Part shown: piece after piece, positions 43,758 through 51,097 of the stretch | How positions within the stretch are numbered: the first letter of the stretch is position 1 | Layout: each line of letters starts with the position of its first letter | DNA from: DAOTYX01 sp034434635 | Lineage (GTDB): Bacteria; Chloroflexota; Anaerolineae; B4-G1; DUEL01 | DNA: 64,000 nt | Assembly: GCA_034434635.1 (NCBI GenBank) | Contig: DAOTYX010000184.1 | Location: 5,613-69,612 of the forward strand | Reading direction: 5' to 3' | Translations under genes and position numbers: made by a program | Notes under the pieces: generated by a model | Told to the model about the DNA's origin: nothing | Seen by the model: the letters and a program-made list of their open reading frames with translations, nothing else | Database searches by the model: none

Positions 43758-43825
43758 GCCACGAATTTCACGAATGGACACGAATTTCGCCTCTCTCCAT
43801 CCGTGAAATTCGCGCAATTCGTGGC
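43758..43825. repeat. Imperfect inverted repeat of the CACGAATT type
   Basis: GCCACGAATTTCACGAATGG (43758-43777) is matched in reverse by 43797-43825, with a short insertion in the right arm. Similar CACGAATTTCACGAATGG stretches occur as intergenic repeats in many environmental genomes. No function is known to me. Confidence 0.6.
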
Positions 43826-43921
43826 AATAAAGATCAACTGCGTAACTTCTATCGTTAAGGTTAGGGGCCTGGCGCGACTCAAAGTCGGCCCCACGTCGGA
43901 ATGAACGACAGCCAGATGCTT

Positions 43922-43962
43922 GCCGTGTCAAGGGCACAGAGCGAAGCGTCCCTTGACACGGC
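43922..43962. repeat. Perfect 13-bp inverted repeat
   Basis: GCCGTGTCAAGGG (43922-43934) pairs exactly with CCCTTGACACGGC (43950-43962) around a 15-base loop. No T-run is present on either side. Confidence 0.6.
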
Positions 43963-44030
43963 CAAGCACCTGGCTAAAGTGAAAGAGGCGTTGGGCCGCC
44001 GGTGAGCAGGTCGGGCCTTGTTGTGACCGG

Positions 44031-44213
44031 CTACCGTTTGAGTTCGGTACGCTCGAAAGCCAATTGCAGTTCATCGTCTCCTTTCGGCCGATTGTGGGCC
44101 AAGGTTAAGCGAACGTCCTCGGTGTGGTCAGAGGAGATGCCAGGGAGGAGGAAGACCTGCTCGATGGCGTCGTAGATTTCTTGGCGCAGGCGGCGCGGGT
44201 TGGTGGCATCACG
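44031..44213 (-). pseudogene. Possible C-terminal remnant of a transposase-like gene
   Basis: After a TAA (44214-44216, minus strand) one frame stays open for 60 codons to TAG 44031. It reads ATNPRRLRQEIYDAIEQVF early and ends DDELQLAFERTELKR. The basic NPRRLRQEI stretch and its place in a decayed zone suggest the end of a transposase or similar mobile gene, but I do not recognise the family. There is no start codon with a ribosome site. Confidence 0.3.
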
Positions 44214-44249
44214 TTAGTGAATACGTGGCATGGCTGAACAGTCCGGATG

Positions 44250-44258
44250 TGCTATAAT
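44250..44258 (+). promoter_or_regulatory. Extended -10 promoter for the LysM lipoprotein gene
   Basis: TGC followed by TATAAT (44253-44258) is an extended -10 element 45 bp before the ATG. The -35 region is weak. Confidence 0.55.
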
Positions 44259-44302
44259 TGGAACCTGCGGAAGGGGAGGGTGAGAGGGGGGCTGAGGAGG
44301 CT

Positions 44303-45289
44303 ATGAAGGGACGACAGGTTCTGGCTGCTGTGATGGTCGCTGCTGCGCTGGCGCTGAGTGGCTGCGGCTTCCTGATCACGCCGGAAGGGACCCCTGGCCC
44401 GTCCGTCGCGCCGACGGGGGGCGCGCCGCCGGCCACGCCGCTGGCGTCGCCGGTGGAAGAGTCCTACGTGCCGCCGCCGGCCACCGCTGCGCCCACCGTC
44501 ACGCCGACGCCCATCTTTTACGAGGTGCAGTCGGGGGACACCCTGGGGGGCATCGCCCTGGCCTACGGGGTCAGCGTGCAGGCGCTGCAGGTTGCCAACG
44601 GCATTGACAACCCGCTCCTCTTGCAGCCAGGGCAGGTGCTCATCATCCCCACGGGGGACGAGGCGGCCGGGCTGTCGCCAGGCCTGCTCCTGCCTACGCC
44701 CACCCCGATGACCTTCGTCATTCGTGGGGTGAGCTTCTACGAGACTCCAGTGGGCAGCCTGTGGTGCCTGGGGGAGGTGTTCAACGGCACCGCCATCACG
44801 CTCACCAACGTGCAGGTGCAGGTGACGCTGTACGATGCCGCCGGGGTGCCGCTCGTCAGCGGCGACGCCTTTGCGGCGGCTGACCTCGTGCCTCCTGAGG
44901 GACGGGCCCCCTTCAGCCTGCTGTTCAGTTCACCGCCCCCTGGCTTTGTCAGCCATAGCGCGCTGCCTCTGCGCGGGGAGCCGGCGGGGGAACTGGTCGC
45001 CAACTACCTGTCCATTGCTGTAGAGGGGGTCAGCGGCGCACCCTCTGGCCCGCAGTTTCGGGTGAGCGGGACGGTGCGCAATGGCGACCCCGTGCGCACG
45101 GCGACGGAGGTGACCGTCGTCGCTACGACCTATGACGCGGAAGGGCGGGTCAGCGGCTACCGTCAGCAGCGGCTGGAGGTGGGCGAGGGCCTGGCTCCGG
45201 GAGCGACGATCCCCTTCGAGTTGCTGTTCAGCGTCTACGGGGGCGAGCCGGCCGATTTCTCGGTGATCGCCTTCGGGCGCACAACGTAA
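44303..45289 (+). CDS. LysM-domain lipoprotein
   Basis: This 328-residue precursor has a lipoprotein signal ending LALSGC with Cys21 as the lipid site. A Pro/Thr-rich spacer follows, then one LysM domain (YEVQSGDTLGGIALAYGVSV to QPGQVLIIPT, about residues 73-118). The C-terminal 200 residues look like beta-sandwich repeats (FVIRGVSFYETPVGSLWCLG and a similar stretch VEGVSGAPSGPQFRVSGTVR). It should attach to the cell surface and bind peptidoglycan or a related glycan. I use ATG 44303 with GAGGAGG just upstream rather than ATG 44258. It is followed by an acyltransferase gene on the same transcript. Confidence 0.85.
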   Translation: MKGRQVLAAVMVAAALALSGCGFLITPEGTPGPSVAPTGGAPPATPLASPVEESYVPPPATAAPTVTPTPIFYEVQSGDTLGGIALAYGVSVQALQVANGIDNPLLLQPGQVLIIPTGDEAAGLSPGLLLPTPTPMTFVIRGVSFYETPVGSLWCLGEVFNGTAITLTNVQVQVTLYDAAGVPLVSGDAFAAADLVPPEGRAPFSLLFSSPPPGFVSHSALPLRGEPAGELVANYLSIAVEGVSGAPSGPQFRVSGTVRNGDPVRTATEVTVVATTYDAEGRVSGYRQQRLEVGEGLAPGATIPFELLFSVYGGEPADFSVIAFGRTT

Positions 45290-45329
45290 CCAACCCCACA
45301 AGTGCCTGGCACCTTCGGGAGGAGTCGAG

Positions 45330-45953
45330 ATGTTACGCGTGCTGAAAGCCATCGTCCGCCTGCTCTTGCCCCTGCTGATGCGGATCGAGGTCGTGGGGAG
45401 AGAGAACTTCCCGCCGCAGGGGCCGTACATCCTGGTCACCAATCATCTGTCGGCCTATGACACGCCGTTGCTCCTGGTGGTCTGCCCGCACCCCATCCGC
45501 GCCTTTGCCGCCTCCAAACATCGGCGCAACCCGTTCTACTTTGTGGTGCTGAGCATGGCCGGTTCCATCTGGGTGCGGCGGGGGGAGATTGACCGGCAGG
45601 CGCTGCGGGGGGCGATGGGGGTGCTCGGACGGGGCGAGGTGCTGGGGATGGCACCAGAGGGGACGCGGGCGCGCCAGGTTTACGCCCTGGGTCCGGGGAA
45701 GACCGGGGCGGCTTACCTGGCCACTCGCGCGGACGTGCCCATCGTCCCCGTTGGCCTGACCGGGACGGAGAAGATCAAGCAGAACCTGCCTCGCCTGAGG
45801 CGCACGCCGGTGCGCGTGGTGATCGGCGAGCCGTTCCGCCTGCCCGCGAGCGGGCGGGTGCGCGGCCCCGCGCTGGATGAGTACACTGACCTCATCATGC
45901 GGCGCATCGCCGCGCTGCTGCCGCCCGAGTATCGCGGGGTGTATGGGCCGTAG
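45330..45953 (+). CDS. 1-acylglycerol-3-phosphate acyltransferase (PlsC-like)
   Basis: This 207-residue protein is a full-length PlsC-family acyltransferase. NHLSAYDTPLL holds the catalytic NHx4D motif and MAPEGTRAR the EGTR substrate-binding motif. The N-terminal hydrophobic stretch (AIVRLLLPLLM) suggests membrane association. It would add the second acyl chain to lysophosphatidic acid in phospholipid synthesis. GGGAGGAG lies before ATG 45330, and the gene follows the LysM lipoprotein by 40 bp. Confidence 0.9.
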   Translation: MLRVLKAIVRLLLPLLMRIEVVGRENFPPQGPYILVTNHLSAYDTPLLLVVCPHPIRAFAASKHRRNPFYFVVLSMAGSIWVRRGEIDRQALRGAMGVLGRGEVLGMAPEGTRARQVYALGPGKTGAAYLATRADVPIVPVGLTGTEKIKQNLPRLRRTPVRVVIGEPFRLPASGRVRGPALDEYTDLIMRRIAALLPPEYRGVYGP

Positions 45954-45973
45954 GGCTGGTGCCCCCTGCCCCC

Positions 45974-46009
45974 CTGTCGTCCGTGGTCTGTTGTCTGTGG
46001 TCCGCTGGT
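45974..46009. repeat. Degenerate short repeat (GGTCCGTGGTCTG type)
   Basis: CGTCCGTGGTCTGTTGTCTG and the following bases are made of degenerate copies of a short GTCYGTGGTC unit. The same kind of sequence, in reverse complement, lies at 63757-63797 between acpS and gyrA. It is common intergenic filler in some environmental lineages and no function is evident. Confidence 0.55.
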
Positions 46010-47425
46010 CTAATCCGCCAGCCCCTCGATGTCCCCCAGCGCGGCGGTGACGCCGAAGTCGGCGGGGGTCTTGTGGATTTCCGGTGCCTGCACGTGGCGG
46101 GTCACCATCTCCCGCGTCCCGACGATGCCCAGTTGCTCGAACAGGAAGCCGAACTGTGCCTCCAGGTCGCGGCCCATGTTGACGCGGATCTCCGGCGGCA
46201 GGCTCCAGAACTCCCGCTTGAAGGGCCCCAACCCCTTCTTGCGCGTCTCGTAGAGGAATTGCTCCTCGGTCTTGCCCTCTTTCCACTCGTTGGCGTGATG
46301 CTCTTTGATGTAGGCGTAGATTTCGTCGCGCAGTGAGGCCGGCAGGAGGGGGTGGTCGTAGATCAGGTTCTGGAAGCCGGTGGCCAGGTGGACCTCGCAG
46401 GCTTCGGCCTCAGGGAAGGTGTGGAAGGCCTCGTCGGGCAGGGTGGACGCGCCGTGCTGTACTGCGCCGGCCAGGCCGTATTCCTCGCGGGCGACGCGGC
46501 TGAGCCGGGCCAGGGTGTCGAAGTCAATCTTCACCCGCGCCAGCGTGCCGTCGGGCAGCACCACACCGCCGTGCGAGGTGCCGGTCTGGATGCTCAGTTT
46601 GCTCAGGCCAGCCATCCCCGGCGGGAGAGAGGCGTTGTAGCCGTCCATGAAGGCGCGCAATTCTTCTTCCGTGGAGTTCTTGCCCCCCACCTCGCCGATC
46701 TCGCCACCGACGGAGATGGTCACTCCGGCGGGTTGCTTCTGGCGGATGACCTCGGTGAAGCGAGCGCAGATGGTGAAGTTGGCCCGCTGTTGCTCCTCCA
46801 CGGTAGGCTGTGCCAGGTCCACCAGGGTTGAGGAGTCAATGTCAATGTTGAAGAAACCGGCCCCGATCGCCTCGCCGATCAGGTCGTCCACAGCCCGAAG
46901 TTCGGAGCCCGGGTCGCTGGCGTACTTCTTGGCGTTCATCTGGAAGTGGTCGCCCTGGATGAACAGCGGGCCGTGGTAGCCCTCGCGCATGGCGGCGCCG
47001 ATGATGACGGCGGCGTACTCCGCCGGGCGCTGGTTGGTGTAACCGATCTCCGAGCGGGCGATCTCGAAAATGAAGGCGGCGGCGTCGCGGGCCAGCGCGG
47101 CGCGGAAGACGGCGCGGGCCATGTCGTAGGTGAGCAGCCGCAGGTTCATCGCCGGCACGGTCCAGCCGCCGGGCGTCTCCCCACGCCCGCGGGCCATATA
47201 CAGGTCGTGGATCGAGGCCGGGCGCACGCCGACGGCCTGTCCCATCTCCCAGAGCAGGTAGCGGGCCATGGCCTGCGTCTCGCCGGTGGCGAAAACGGCG
47301 TGTTCTACCAGTTCATCCAACGCCGGCCCGCGCAGATGGGACTCATCCACCTGTACCCGCCCTTTCTCCAGGGTCACGATGCTCTTCACCTGCTGCAACA
47401 GTTCTGTCGGGCTTGTTGCGGTCAT
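46010..47425 (-). CDS. Class II fructose/tagatose-bisphosphate aldolase-family protein
   Basis: This 471-residue protein contains the class II aldolase TIM barrel. The zinc-binding region is visible as FIQGDHFQMN, with VGGEIGEVGGKNST and LSIQTGTSHGGVVLPDGT as later active-site segments. It is about 150 residues longer than ordinary FbaA/KbaY, with extra N-terminal helices and a long C-terminal helical tail. It should do zinc-dependent aldol cleavage or condensation of a ketose phosphate. It follows the RmlC-like gene by 36 bp on the minus strand and probably shares its promoter. Confidence 0.82.
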   Translation of the reverse strand: MTATSPTELLQQVKSIVTLEKGRVQVDESHLRGPALDELVEHAVFATGETQAMARYLLWEMGQAVGVRPASIHDLYMARGRGETPGGWTVPAMNLRLLTYDMARAVFRAALARDAAAFIFEIARSEIGYTNQRPAEYAAVIIGAAMREGYHGPLFIQGDHFQMNAKKYASDPGSELRAVDDLIGEAIGAGFFNIDIDSSTLVDLAQPTVEEQQRANFTICARFTEVIRQKQPAGVTISVGGEIGEVGGKNSTEEELRAFMDGYNASLPPGMAGLSKLSIQTGTSHGGVVLPDGTLARVKIDFDTLARLSRVAREEYGLAGAVQHGASTLPDEAFHTFPEAEACEVHLATGFQNLIYDHPLLPASLRDEIYAYIKEHHANEWKEGKTEEQFLYETRKKGLGPFKREFWSLPPEIRVNMGRDLEAQFGFLFEQLGIVGTREMVTRHVQAPEIHKTPADFGVTAALGDIEGLAD

Positions 47426-47461
47426 CTCCTTTCCTCCTTGCCTTTACCACCAAAGGTAATG

Positions 47462-47920
47462 TTACTTGATCGCCGGGCCTGCCGTCCAATCGTAGCCGAT
47501 GGTTGGGTCGTCGTGAGGGATGCGCCCCTCGTCCGAACCGTCGTACTCGTGAGAGACGATGTAGAAAACGTGAGCGGGTCCCTGCAGCACGCGGTAGCCA
47601 TGCGCCACGCCGGGCGGAATCTTCAGCAGGACTGGCGGGTGGCCATCCCCCATCAGCAACTCCTGGATCTGGCCGTAGGTGGGCGACTCCGGACGGGTGT
47701 CGTAGAGCGCGGCCTTGACCGTGCCGCAGGCCACGTACCACCAGTCGGTCTGCCGGTGGTGGACATGCCAGGCCTTGGCGGCCCCGGTGTGGGTCATCGT
47801 GTGGCTCCACTGGCCGAAGCCTTCCGGGAAGATGGGGTCGCTGGCGCGCAGGACCTCGCGGAAGAAGCCCCGTTCGTCGCTGTGGGTGACCAGTTGCTTG
47901 ATTTCGACGCCGTGAATCAT
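47462..47920 (-). CDS. dTDP-4-dehydrorhamnose 3,5-epimerase-like cupin (RmlC family)
   Basis: This 152-residue protein matches RmlC: DERGFFREVLR at the N-terminus, the catalytic His in AKAWHVHHRQTDWW, and IPPGVAHGYRVLQG. It is shorter than typical RmlC (about 180), so the exact sugar substrate is uncertain. ATG 47920 has AGGAGGTG seven bases upstream. The open frame continues further upstream only through repeat DNA. RmlB is encoded 2 kb away at 50069, supporting a role in deoxysugar synthesis. Confidence 0.85.
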   Translation of the reverse strand: MIHGVEIKQLVTHSDERGFFREVLRASDPIFPEGFGQWSHTMTHTGAAKAWHVHHRQTDWWYVACGTVKAALYDTRPESPTYGQIQELLMGDGHPPVLLKIPPGVAHGYRVLQGPAHVFYIVSHEYDGSDEGRIPHDDPTIGYDWTAGPAIK

Positions 47921-47953
47921 GGGCAGCACCTCCTGAGATGGGCGACAGAGGAG

Positions 47954-47981
47954 ATTATAGCGCAAGTGGGGCGGCTGTCCA
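47954..47981 (-). promoter_or_regulatory. Promoter of the RmlC-like / aldolase operon
   Basis: On the minus strand TGGACA (47976-47981) and TATAAT (47954-47959) are 16 bp apart, 34 bp before the start codon. Confidence 0.7.
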
Positions 47982-47999
47982 GTCGCCTTGAGGGACTTT

Positions 48000-48027
48000 T
48001 TGTCTGCTGTGGGCGGTGGGGTATAAT
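48000..48027 (+). promoter_or_regulatory. Possible promoter facing the palindromic array
   Basis: TTGTCT (48000-48005) and TATAAT (48022-48027) are 16 bp apart on the + strand. A transcript from here would run through the whole repeat array before reaching the threonine-synthase-like gene at 48680, with about 640 bases of leader. Confidence 0.45.
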
Positions 48028-48051
48028 CAACACCTGTCGGGCTATGGTTAC

Positions 48052-48591
48052 CCGTAGCCGACGCATCCCGATGCGTTGGCGGGGCGGCATAGGATGCCGC
48101 CCCTACGGTAAGCCCCGTAGCCGACGCATCCCTATGCGTCGGCGGGGCGGCATCGGGATGCTGCCCTACGGTGGTCACCCGTAGCCGACGCATCCCTATG
48201 CGTCGGCGCATCCCTATGCGTCGGCAGGGCGGCATAGGGGCGGGCCGGGATGGCGGACGGCATAGGGATGCCGCCCTATGGTGGTCACCCGTAGCCGACG
48301 CATCCCTATGCGTCGGCGCATCCCTATGCGTCGGCGCATCCCGATGCGTCGGCAGGGCGGCATAGGGGCGGGCCGGGATGGCGGGGCGGCATCGGGATGC
48401 CGCCTTACGGTGGTCACCCGTAGCCGACGCATCCCTATGCGTCGGCGCATCCTATGCGTCGGCGGGCGGCGTTGGGATGGCGGGCGGCATCGGGATGCCG
48501 CCCTACGGTGGTCACCCGTAGCCGACGCATCCCGATGCGTCGGCGCATCCCGATGCGTCGGCGGGGCGGCATCGGGATGCCGCCCCTACGG
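48052..48591. repeat. Array of six two-hairpin palindromic units
   Basis: Six units start with CCGTAG and end with CTACGG or a near variant: 48052-48108, 48115-48171, 48179-48281, 48289-48410, 48418-48508 and 48516-48591. Units 2 to 6 are separated by the 7-bp TGGTCAC. Each unit has two internal hairpins, GCCGACGCAT/ATGCGTCGGC and GGCGGCAT/ATGCCGCC, closed by the CCGTAG/CTACGG stem, so it folds like a three-way junction. The first hairpin is extended by one to three copies of an 18-bp block (GCATCCCTATGCGTCGGC). There are no unique spacers, so this is not CRISPR. Confidence 0.9.
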
Positions 48592-48679
48592 CGTCGGCGG
48601 GCGGTGTTGGGGGTTGCCCTGCGATGATGCGGGCATGCTCTGAGTGGTCAAGATGTGCGGGGAAAACAGGGGGAAGCGA

Positions 48680-49888
48680 ATGGGGTATTTGACGCATCTG
48701 GAATGCTCCTGCTGCGGCGCGGTGTACGATGCCGACGAGCGGCATAACCTGTGCCCAGTCTGCGACCGTCCCTTGCTGGCGCGCTACGACCTGGCGGCAG
48801 TCGCCGCGCGCCCGCGCCGGGCGGTCATCGGCTCCGAGCCGACGCTCTGGCGTTACCGGGCGCTGCTGCCGGTGCGCGACTCGCGTCACGAGGTCAGCCT
48901 GGGGGAAGGGTTCACTCCGCTCCTGCAAGCCCGGCGGCTGGGGGAGGCGCTGGGACTCTCCCATCTGTACATCAAGGAAGAAAGCCTCAATCCCACCGGC
49001 TCCTTCAAGGCCCGTGGGATGGCGGTGGCCATCTCCCGCGCCCGCGAGTTGGGCGTGAGGGAGGTGGTCATCCCTTCGGCGGGGAACGCTGCTGGCGCGG
49101 CCGCCGCCTATGCAGCCCGTGCTGGCATGCGGGTCCACGTCTTTATGCCCCGCGACGTTCCCGCGCCTTTCCTCCAGGAGTGCCGCGCCCTGGGGGCGGA
49201 GGTGACGCTGGTGGACGGGCTGATCGGCGACTGTGGCCGGGAGGCGCGGCGGGTCGCTGCTGCCTCCGGTGCGTTCGACCTCTCGACGCTCAGGGAACCG
49301 TACCGCCTGGAGGGGAAAAAGACCATGGGGTACGAACTGGCCGAGCAGTTCGGCTGGTGGCTGCCCGACGTCATCATCTACCCCACCGGCGGCGGTACCG
49401 GCCTGGTGGGGATGTGGAAAGCGTTCGCAGAGATGGCCGCCTTGGGCTGGATTGGCGAGGGGCGCCCGCGGATGGTCGCCGTGCAGGCGGAGGGGTGCGC
49501 CCCCATCGTCCGTGCCTTTCACGCTGGCGAAGAGACCGCCACGCCGTGGGCCGATGCGCATACCGTGGCGGCGGGACTGCGCGTCCCTTCTGCCGTGGGC
49601 GACCGGCTGATCCTGCAGGCGCTGCGCCAGAGCGGCGGCACGGCGGTCGCCGTCAGCGACGCGGCGCTGCTGGCCGCGCAGGGCCGTCTCTCCCGTCTGG
49701 AGGGGGTCTTCGCCTGCCCGGAGGGCGGGGCGGCCCTGGCGGCGCTGGAGGTGCTGTTGGCCCAGGGTTGGCTCGCCCCCGATGAGCGCATCGTCCTTTT
49801 CAATACCGGCAGCGGGCTGAAGTACCCGGACTGTGGGGGGCAGGAAGTGGGCGGCGCTGGGACGACGCCCTGCGGTGGTCACCCGTAG
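48680..49888 (+). CDS. Threonine synthase-like PLP enzyme with repeat-derived C-terminus
   Basis: This 402-residue fold-type II PLP enzyme begins with a zinc-ribbon-like LECSCCG...CPVC segment, as in threonine synthases of this type. NPTGSFKARGMAVA carries the PLP Lys, PSAGNAAGAAAAYAA the phosphate/substrate loop, and YPTGGGTGLVGMWKA the PLP phosphate-binding Gly loop. It should make threonine from O-phosphohomoserine. ATG 48680 has GGGGGAAG ahead. About the last 13 residues (VGGAGTTPCGGHP) and the TAG stop come from a copy of the palindromic repeat, so the native C-terminus has been replaced. Confidence 0.86.
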   Translation: MGYLTHLECSCCGAVYDADERHNLCPVCDRPLLARYDLAAVAARPRRAVIGSEPTLWRYRALLPVRDSRHEVSLGEGFTPLLQARRLGEALGLSHLYIKEESLNPTGSFKARGMAVAISRARELGVREVVIPSAGNAAGAAAAYAARAGMRVHVFMPRDVPAPFLQECRALGAEVTLVDGLIGDCGREARRVAAASGAFDLSTLREPYRLEGKKTMGYELAEQFGWWLPDVIIYPTGGGTGLVGMWKAFAEMAALGWIGEGRPRMVAVQAEGCAPIVRAFHAGEETATPWADAHTVAAGLRVPSAVGDRLILQALRQSGGTAVAVSDAALLAAQGRLSRLEGVFACPEGGAALAALEVLLAQGWLAPDERIVLFNTGSGLKYPDCGGQEVGGAGTTPCGGHP

Positions 49889-49911
49889 CCGACGCATCCC
49901 TATGCGTCGGC
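49848..49911. repeat. Partial copy of the palindromic unit over the 3' end of the threonine-synthase-like gene
   Basis: CTGCGG (49870-49875), TGGTCAC (49876-49882) and CCGTAG (49883-49888) reproduce the unit end, spacer and next unit start seen in the 48-kb array. They are followed by the first hairpin (49889-49910). The TAG of CCGTAG is the stop codon of the gene. Confidence 0.75.
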
Positions 49912-49918
49912 GGGTGGG

Positions 49919-49956
49919 GCTTTGTAGGACAACTGCGAGCAGTTGTCCTACAAAGC
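49919..49956. repeat. Perfect 18-bp inverted repeat (TTTGTAGGAC palindrome)
   Basis: GCTTTGTAGGACAACTGC (49919-49936) pairs exactly with 49939-49956 around GA. It could fold as a very stable hairpin after the threonine-synthase-like gene. There is no T-run, so I list it as a palindromic repeat rather than a terminator. Confidence 0.75.
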
Positions 49957-50011
49957 GGCCGGCCCCACTGGCTCCCGACGGTTCTGGGGCACACCTCCTC
50001 AGATTGAGGTC

Positions 50012-50040
50012 TTGTCACCGTCGGGGAGGTGTGGTAGAAT
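50012..50040 (+). promoter_or_regulatory. Promoter of rmlB and the MalT-like regulator
   Basis: TTGTCA (50012-50017) and TAGAAT (50035-50040) are 17 bp apart, 28 bp before the GTG start. Confidence 0.7.
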
Positions 50041-50068
50041 AACGCCACTCTCTTGCTGAGGAGCGCTC

Positions 50069-51085
50069 GTGTACAACCTGATGGTCACCGGTGGGGCCGG
50101 GTTCATCGGCTCCAACTTTACCCGCTACGTTCTACACCGCTACCCCCAAAGCCGCGTGGTGGTCTATGACAAACTGACCTACGCCGGCAATCTGGCCAAC
50201 CTCGCTGACGTGGCCCGCGACTTCCCCGACCGCTATGCCTTCGTCCAGGGGGACATCTGCGACGCGCCGCGGGTGCGGCAAACGATCCAGACGTATGGCG
50301 TGGAGGCCATCGTCAACTTCGCCGCCGCCACCCACGTTGACCGGTCGCTGATGGAGCCGGACGAGTTCATCCGCACCGACGTCTACGGCACGTATGTCCT
50401 CCTGGAAGCGGCAAAGGACCTGGGATCCCTGCGCTATCATCAGGTCAGTACCGATGAGGTCTACGGCGAGGTGCTGGAAGGGCGCTCGCGGGAGACCGAT
50501 CCTCTGCGTCCGCGCAGCCCTTACTCCGCGGCGAAGGCGGGCGGCGACATGCTGTGCCTGGCCTACCACACCAGTTTCGGCCTGCCGGTGACGATCACTC
50601 GCGGTTCCAACAACATCGGCCCCTACCAGTACCCCGAGAAGGTACTGCCGCTGTTCATCACCAACGCCATTGACGGCAAGCCGCTGCCGCTCTACGGCGA
50701 TGGTTCGCAGATGCGCGATTACCAATACGTGCTCGACCACTGCGAGGGGATTGACCTGGTGCTGCAGCGCGGCCAACCGGGGGAGGTCTACAACCTGGGC
50801 ACCGGCGTGGAGACGCGCAACATAGACATGGCCCATGCTATCCTCGACCTGCTGGGCAAGCCCTACTCGCTGATCCAGCCGGTGCGCGACCGGCCCGGCC
50901 ACGACCGCCGCTATGCGCTGGACATCAGCAAGATTTGCGCCCTGGGCTGGGAGCCGGCGACGACCTTCGAGGAAGCGTTGCGGCAGACGGTGCGCTGGTA
51001 CGTGGAGCACGAGGACTGGTGGCGCCCGATCAAGTCCGGCGAGCATTACCAGGAATACTACAGGAGGCAGTACGAAGGACGCTGA
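50069..51085 (+). CDS. rmlB: dTDP-glucose 4,6-dehydratase
   Basis: This 338-residue extended short-chain dehydrogenase has the NAD motif TGGAGFIGSNF, the catalytic region STDEVYGEV with the Thr-Asp-Glu of RmlB enzymes, and YSAAKAG with the catalytic Tyr and Lys. RGSNNIGPYQYPEKVLPLFI is highly typical of RmlB. It converts dTDP-glucose to dTDP-4-keto-6-deoxyglucose for rhamnose or other deoxysugars. GTG 50069 has TGAGGAG ahead. The RmlC-like gene is 2 kb away on the other strand. It is followed by a regulator gene 12 bp downstream. Confidence 0.93.
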   Translation: MYNLMVTGGAGFIGSNFTRYVLHRYPQSRVVVYDKLTYAGNLANLADVARDFPDRYAFVQGDICDAPRVRQTIQTYGVEAIVNFAAATHVDRSLMEPDEFIRTDVYGTYVLLEAAKDLGSLRYHQVSTDEVYGEVLEGRSRETDPLRPRSPYSAAKAGGDMLCLAYHTSFGLPVTITRGSNNIGPYQYPEKVLPLFITNAIDGKPLPLYGDGSQMRDYQYVLDHCEGIDLVLQRGQPGEVYNLGTGVETRNIDMAHAILDLLGKPYSLIQPVRDRPGHDRRYALDISKICALGWEPATTFEEALRQTVRWYVEHEDWWRPIKSGEHYQEYYRRQYEGR

Positions 51086-51097
51086 TCCTCGACGTGT

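Larger units (their letters stand above)
43584..44249. other. Non-coding decayed region with inverted repeats
   Basis: No convincing intact gene is seen. A minus-strand reading across 43551-43937 translates widely dispersed repeat DNA (the CGAATTTCACGAATGG type) and has no recognisable domain. It contains an imperfect inverted repeat at 43758-43825, a perfect 13-bp one at 43922-43962, and a possible transposase-like gene remnant at 44031-44213. Confidence 0.6.

Noticed and set aside
43551..43937. A 128-residue minus-strand open frame
   Set aside because: It translates the CACGAATTTCACGAATGG repeat and other non-coding sequence; no ribosome site or domain is seen.
46946..48184. A 412-residue + strand open frame
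   Set aside because: It is the antisense of the aldolase and RmlC-like genes and then runs into the palindromic repeats.
48052..48591. CRISPR array
   Set aside because: The units are palindromic and of varied length, the separators are all the same 7 bp, and there are no unique spacers or cas genes.
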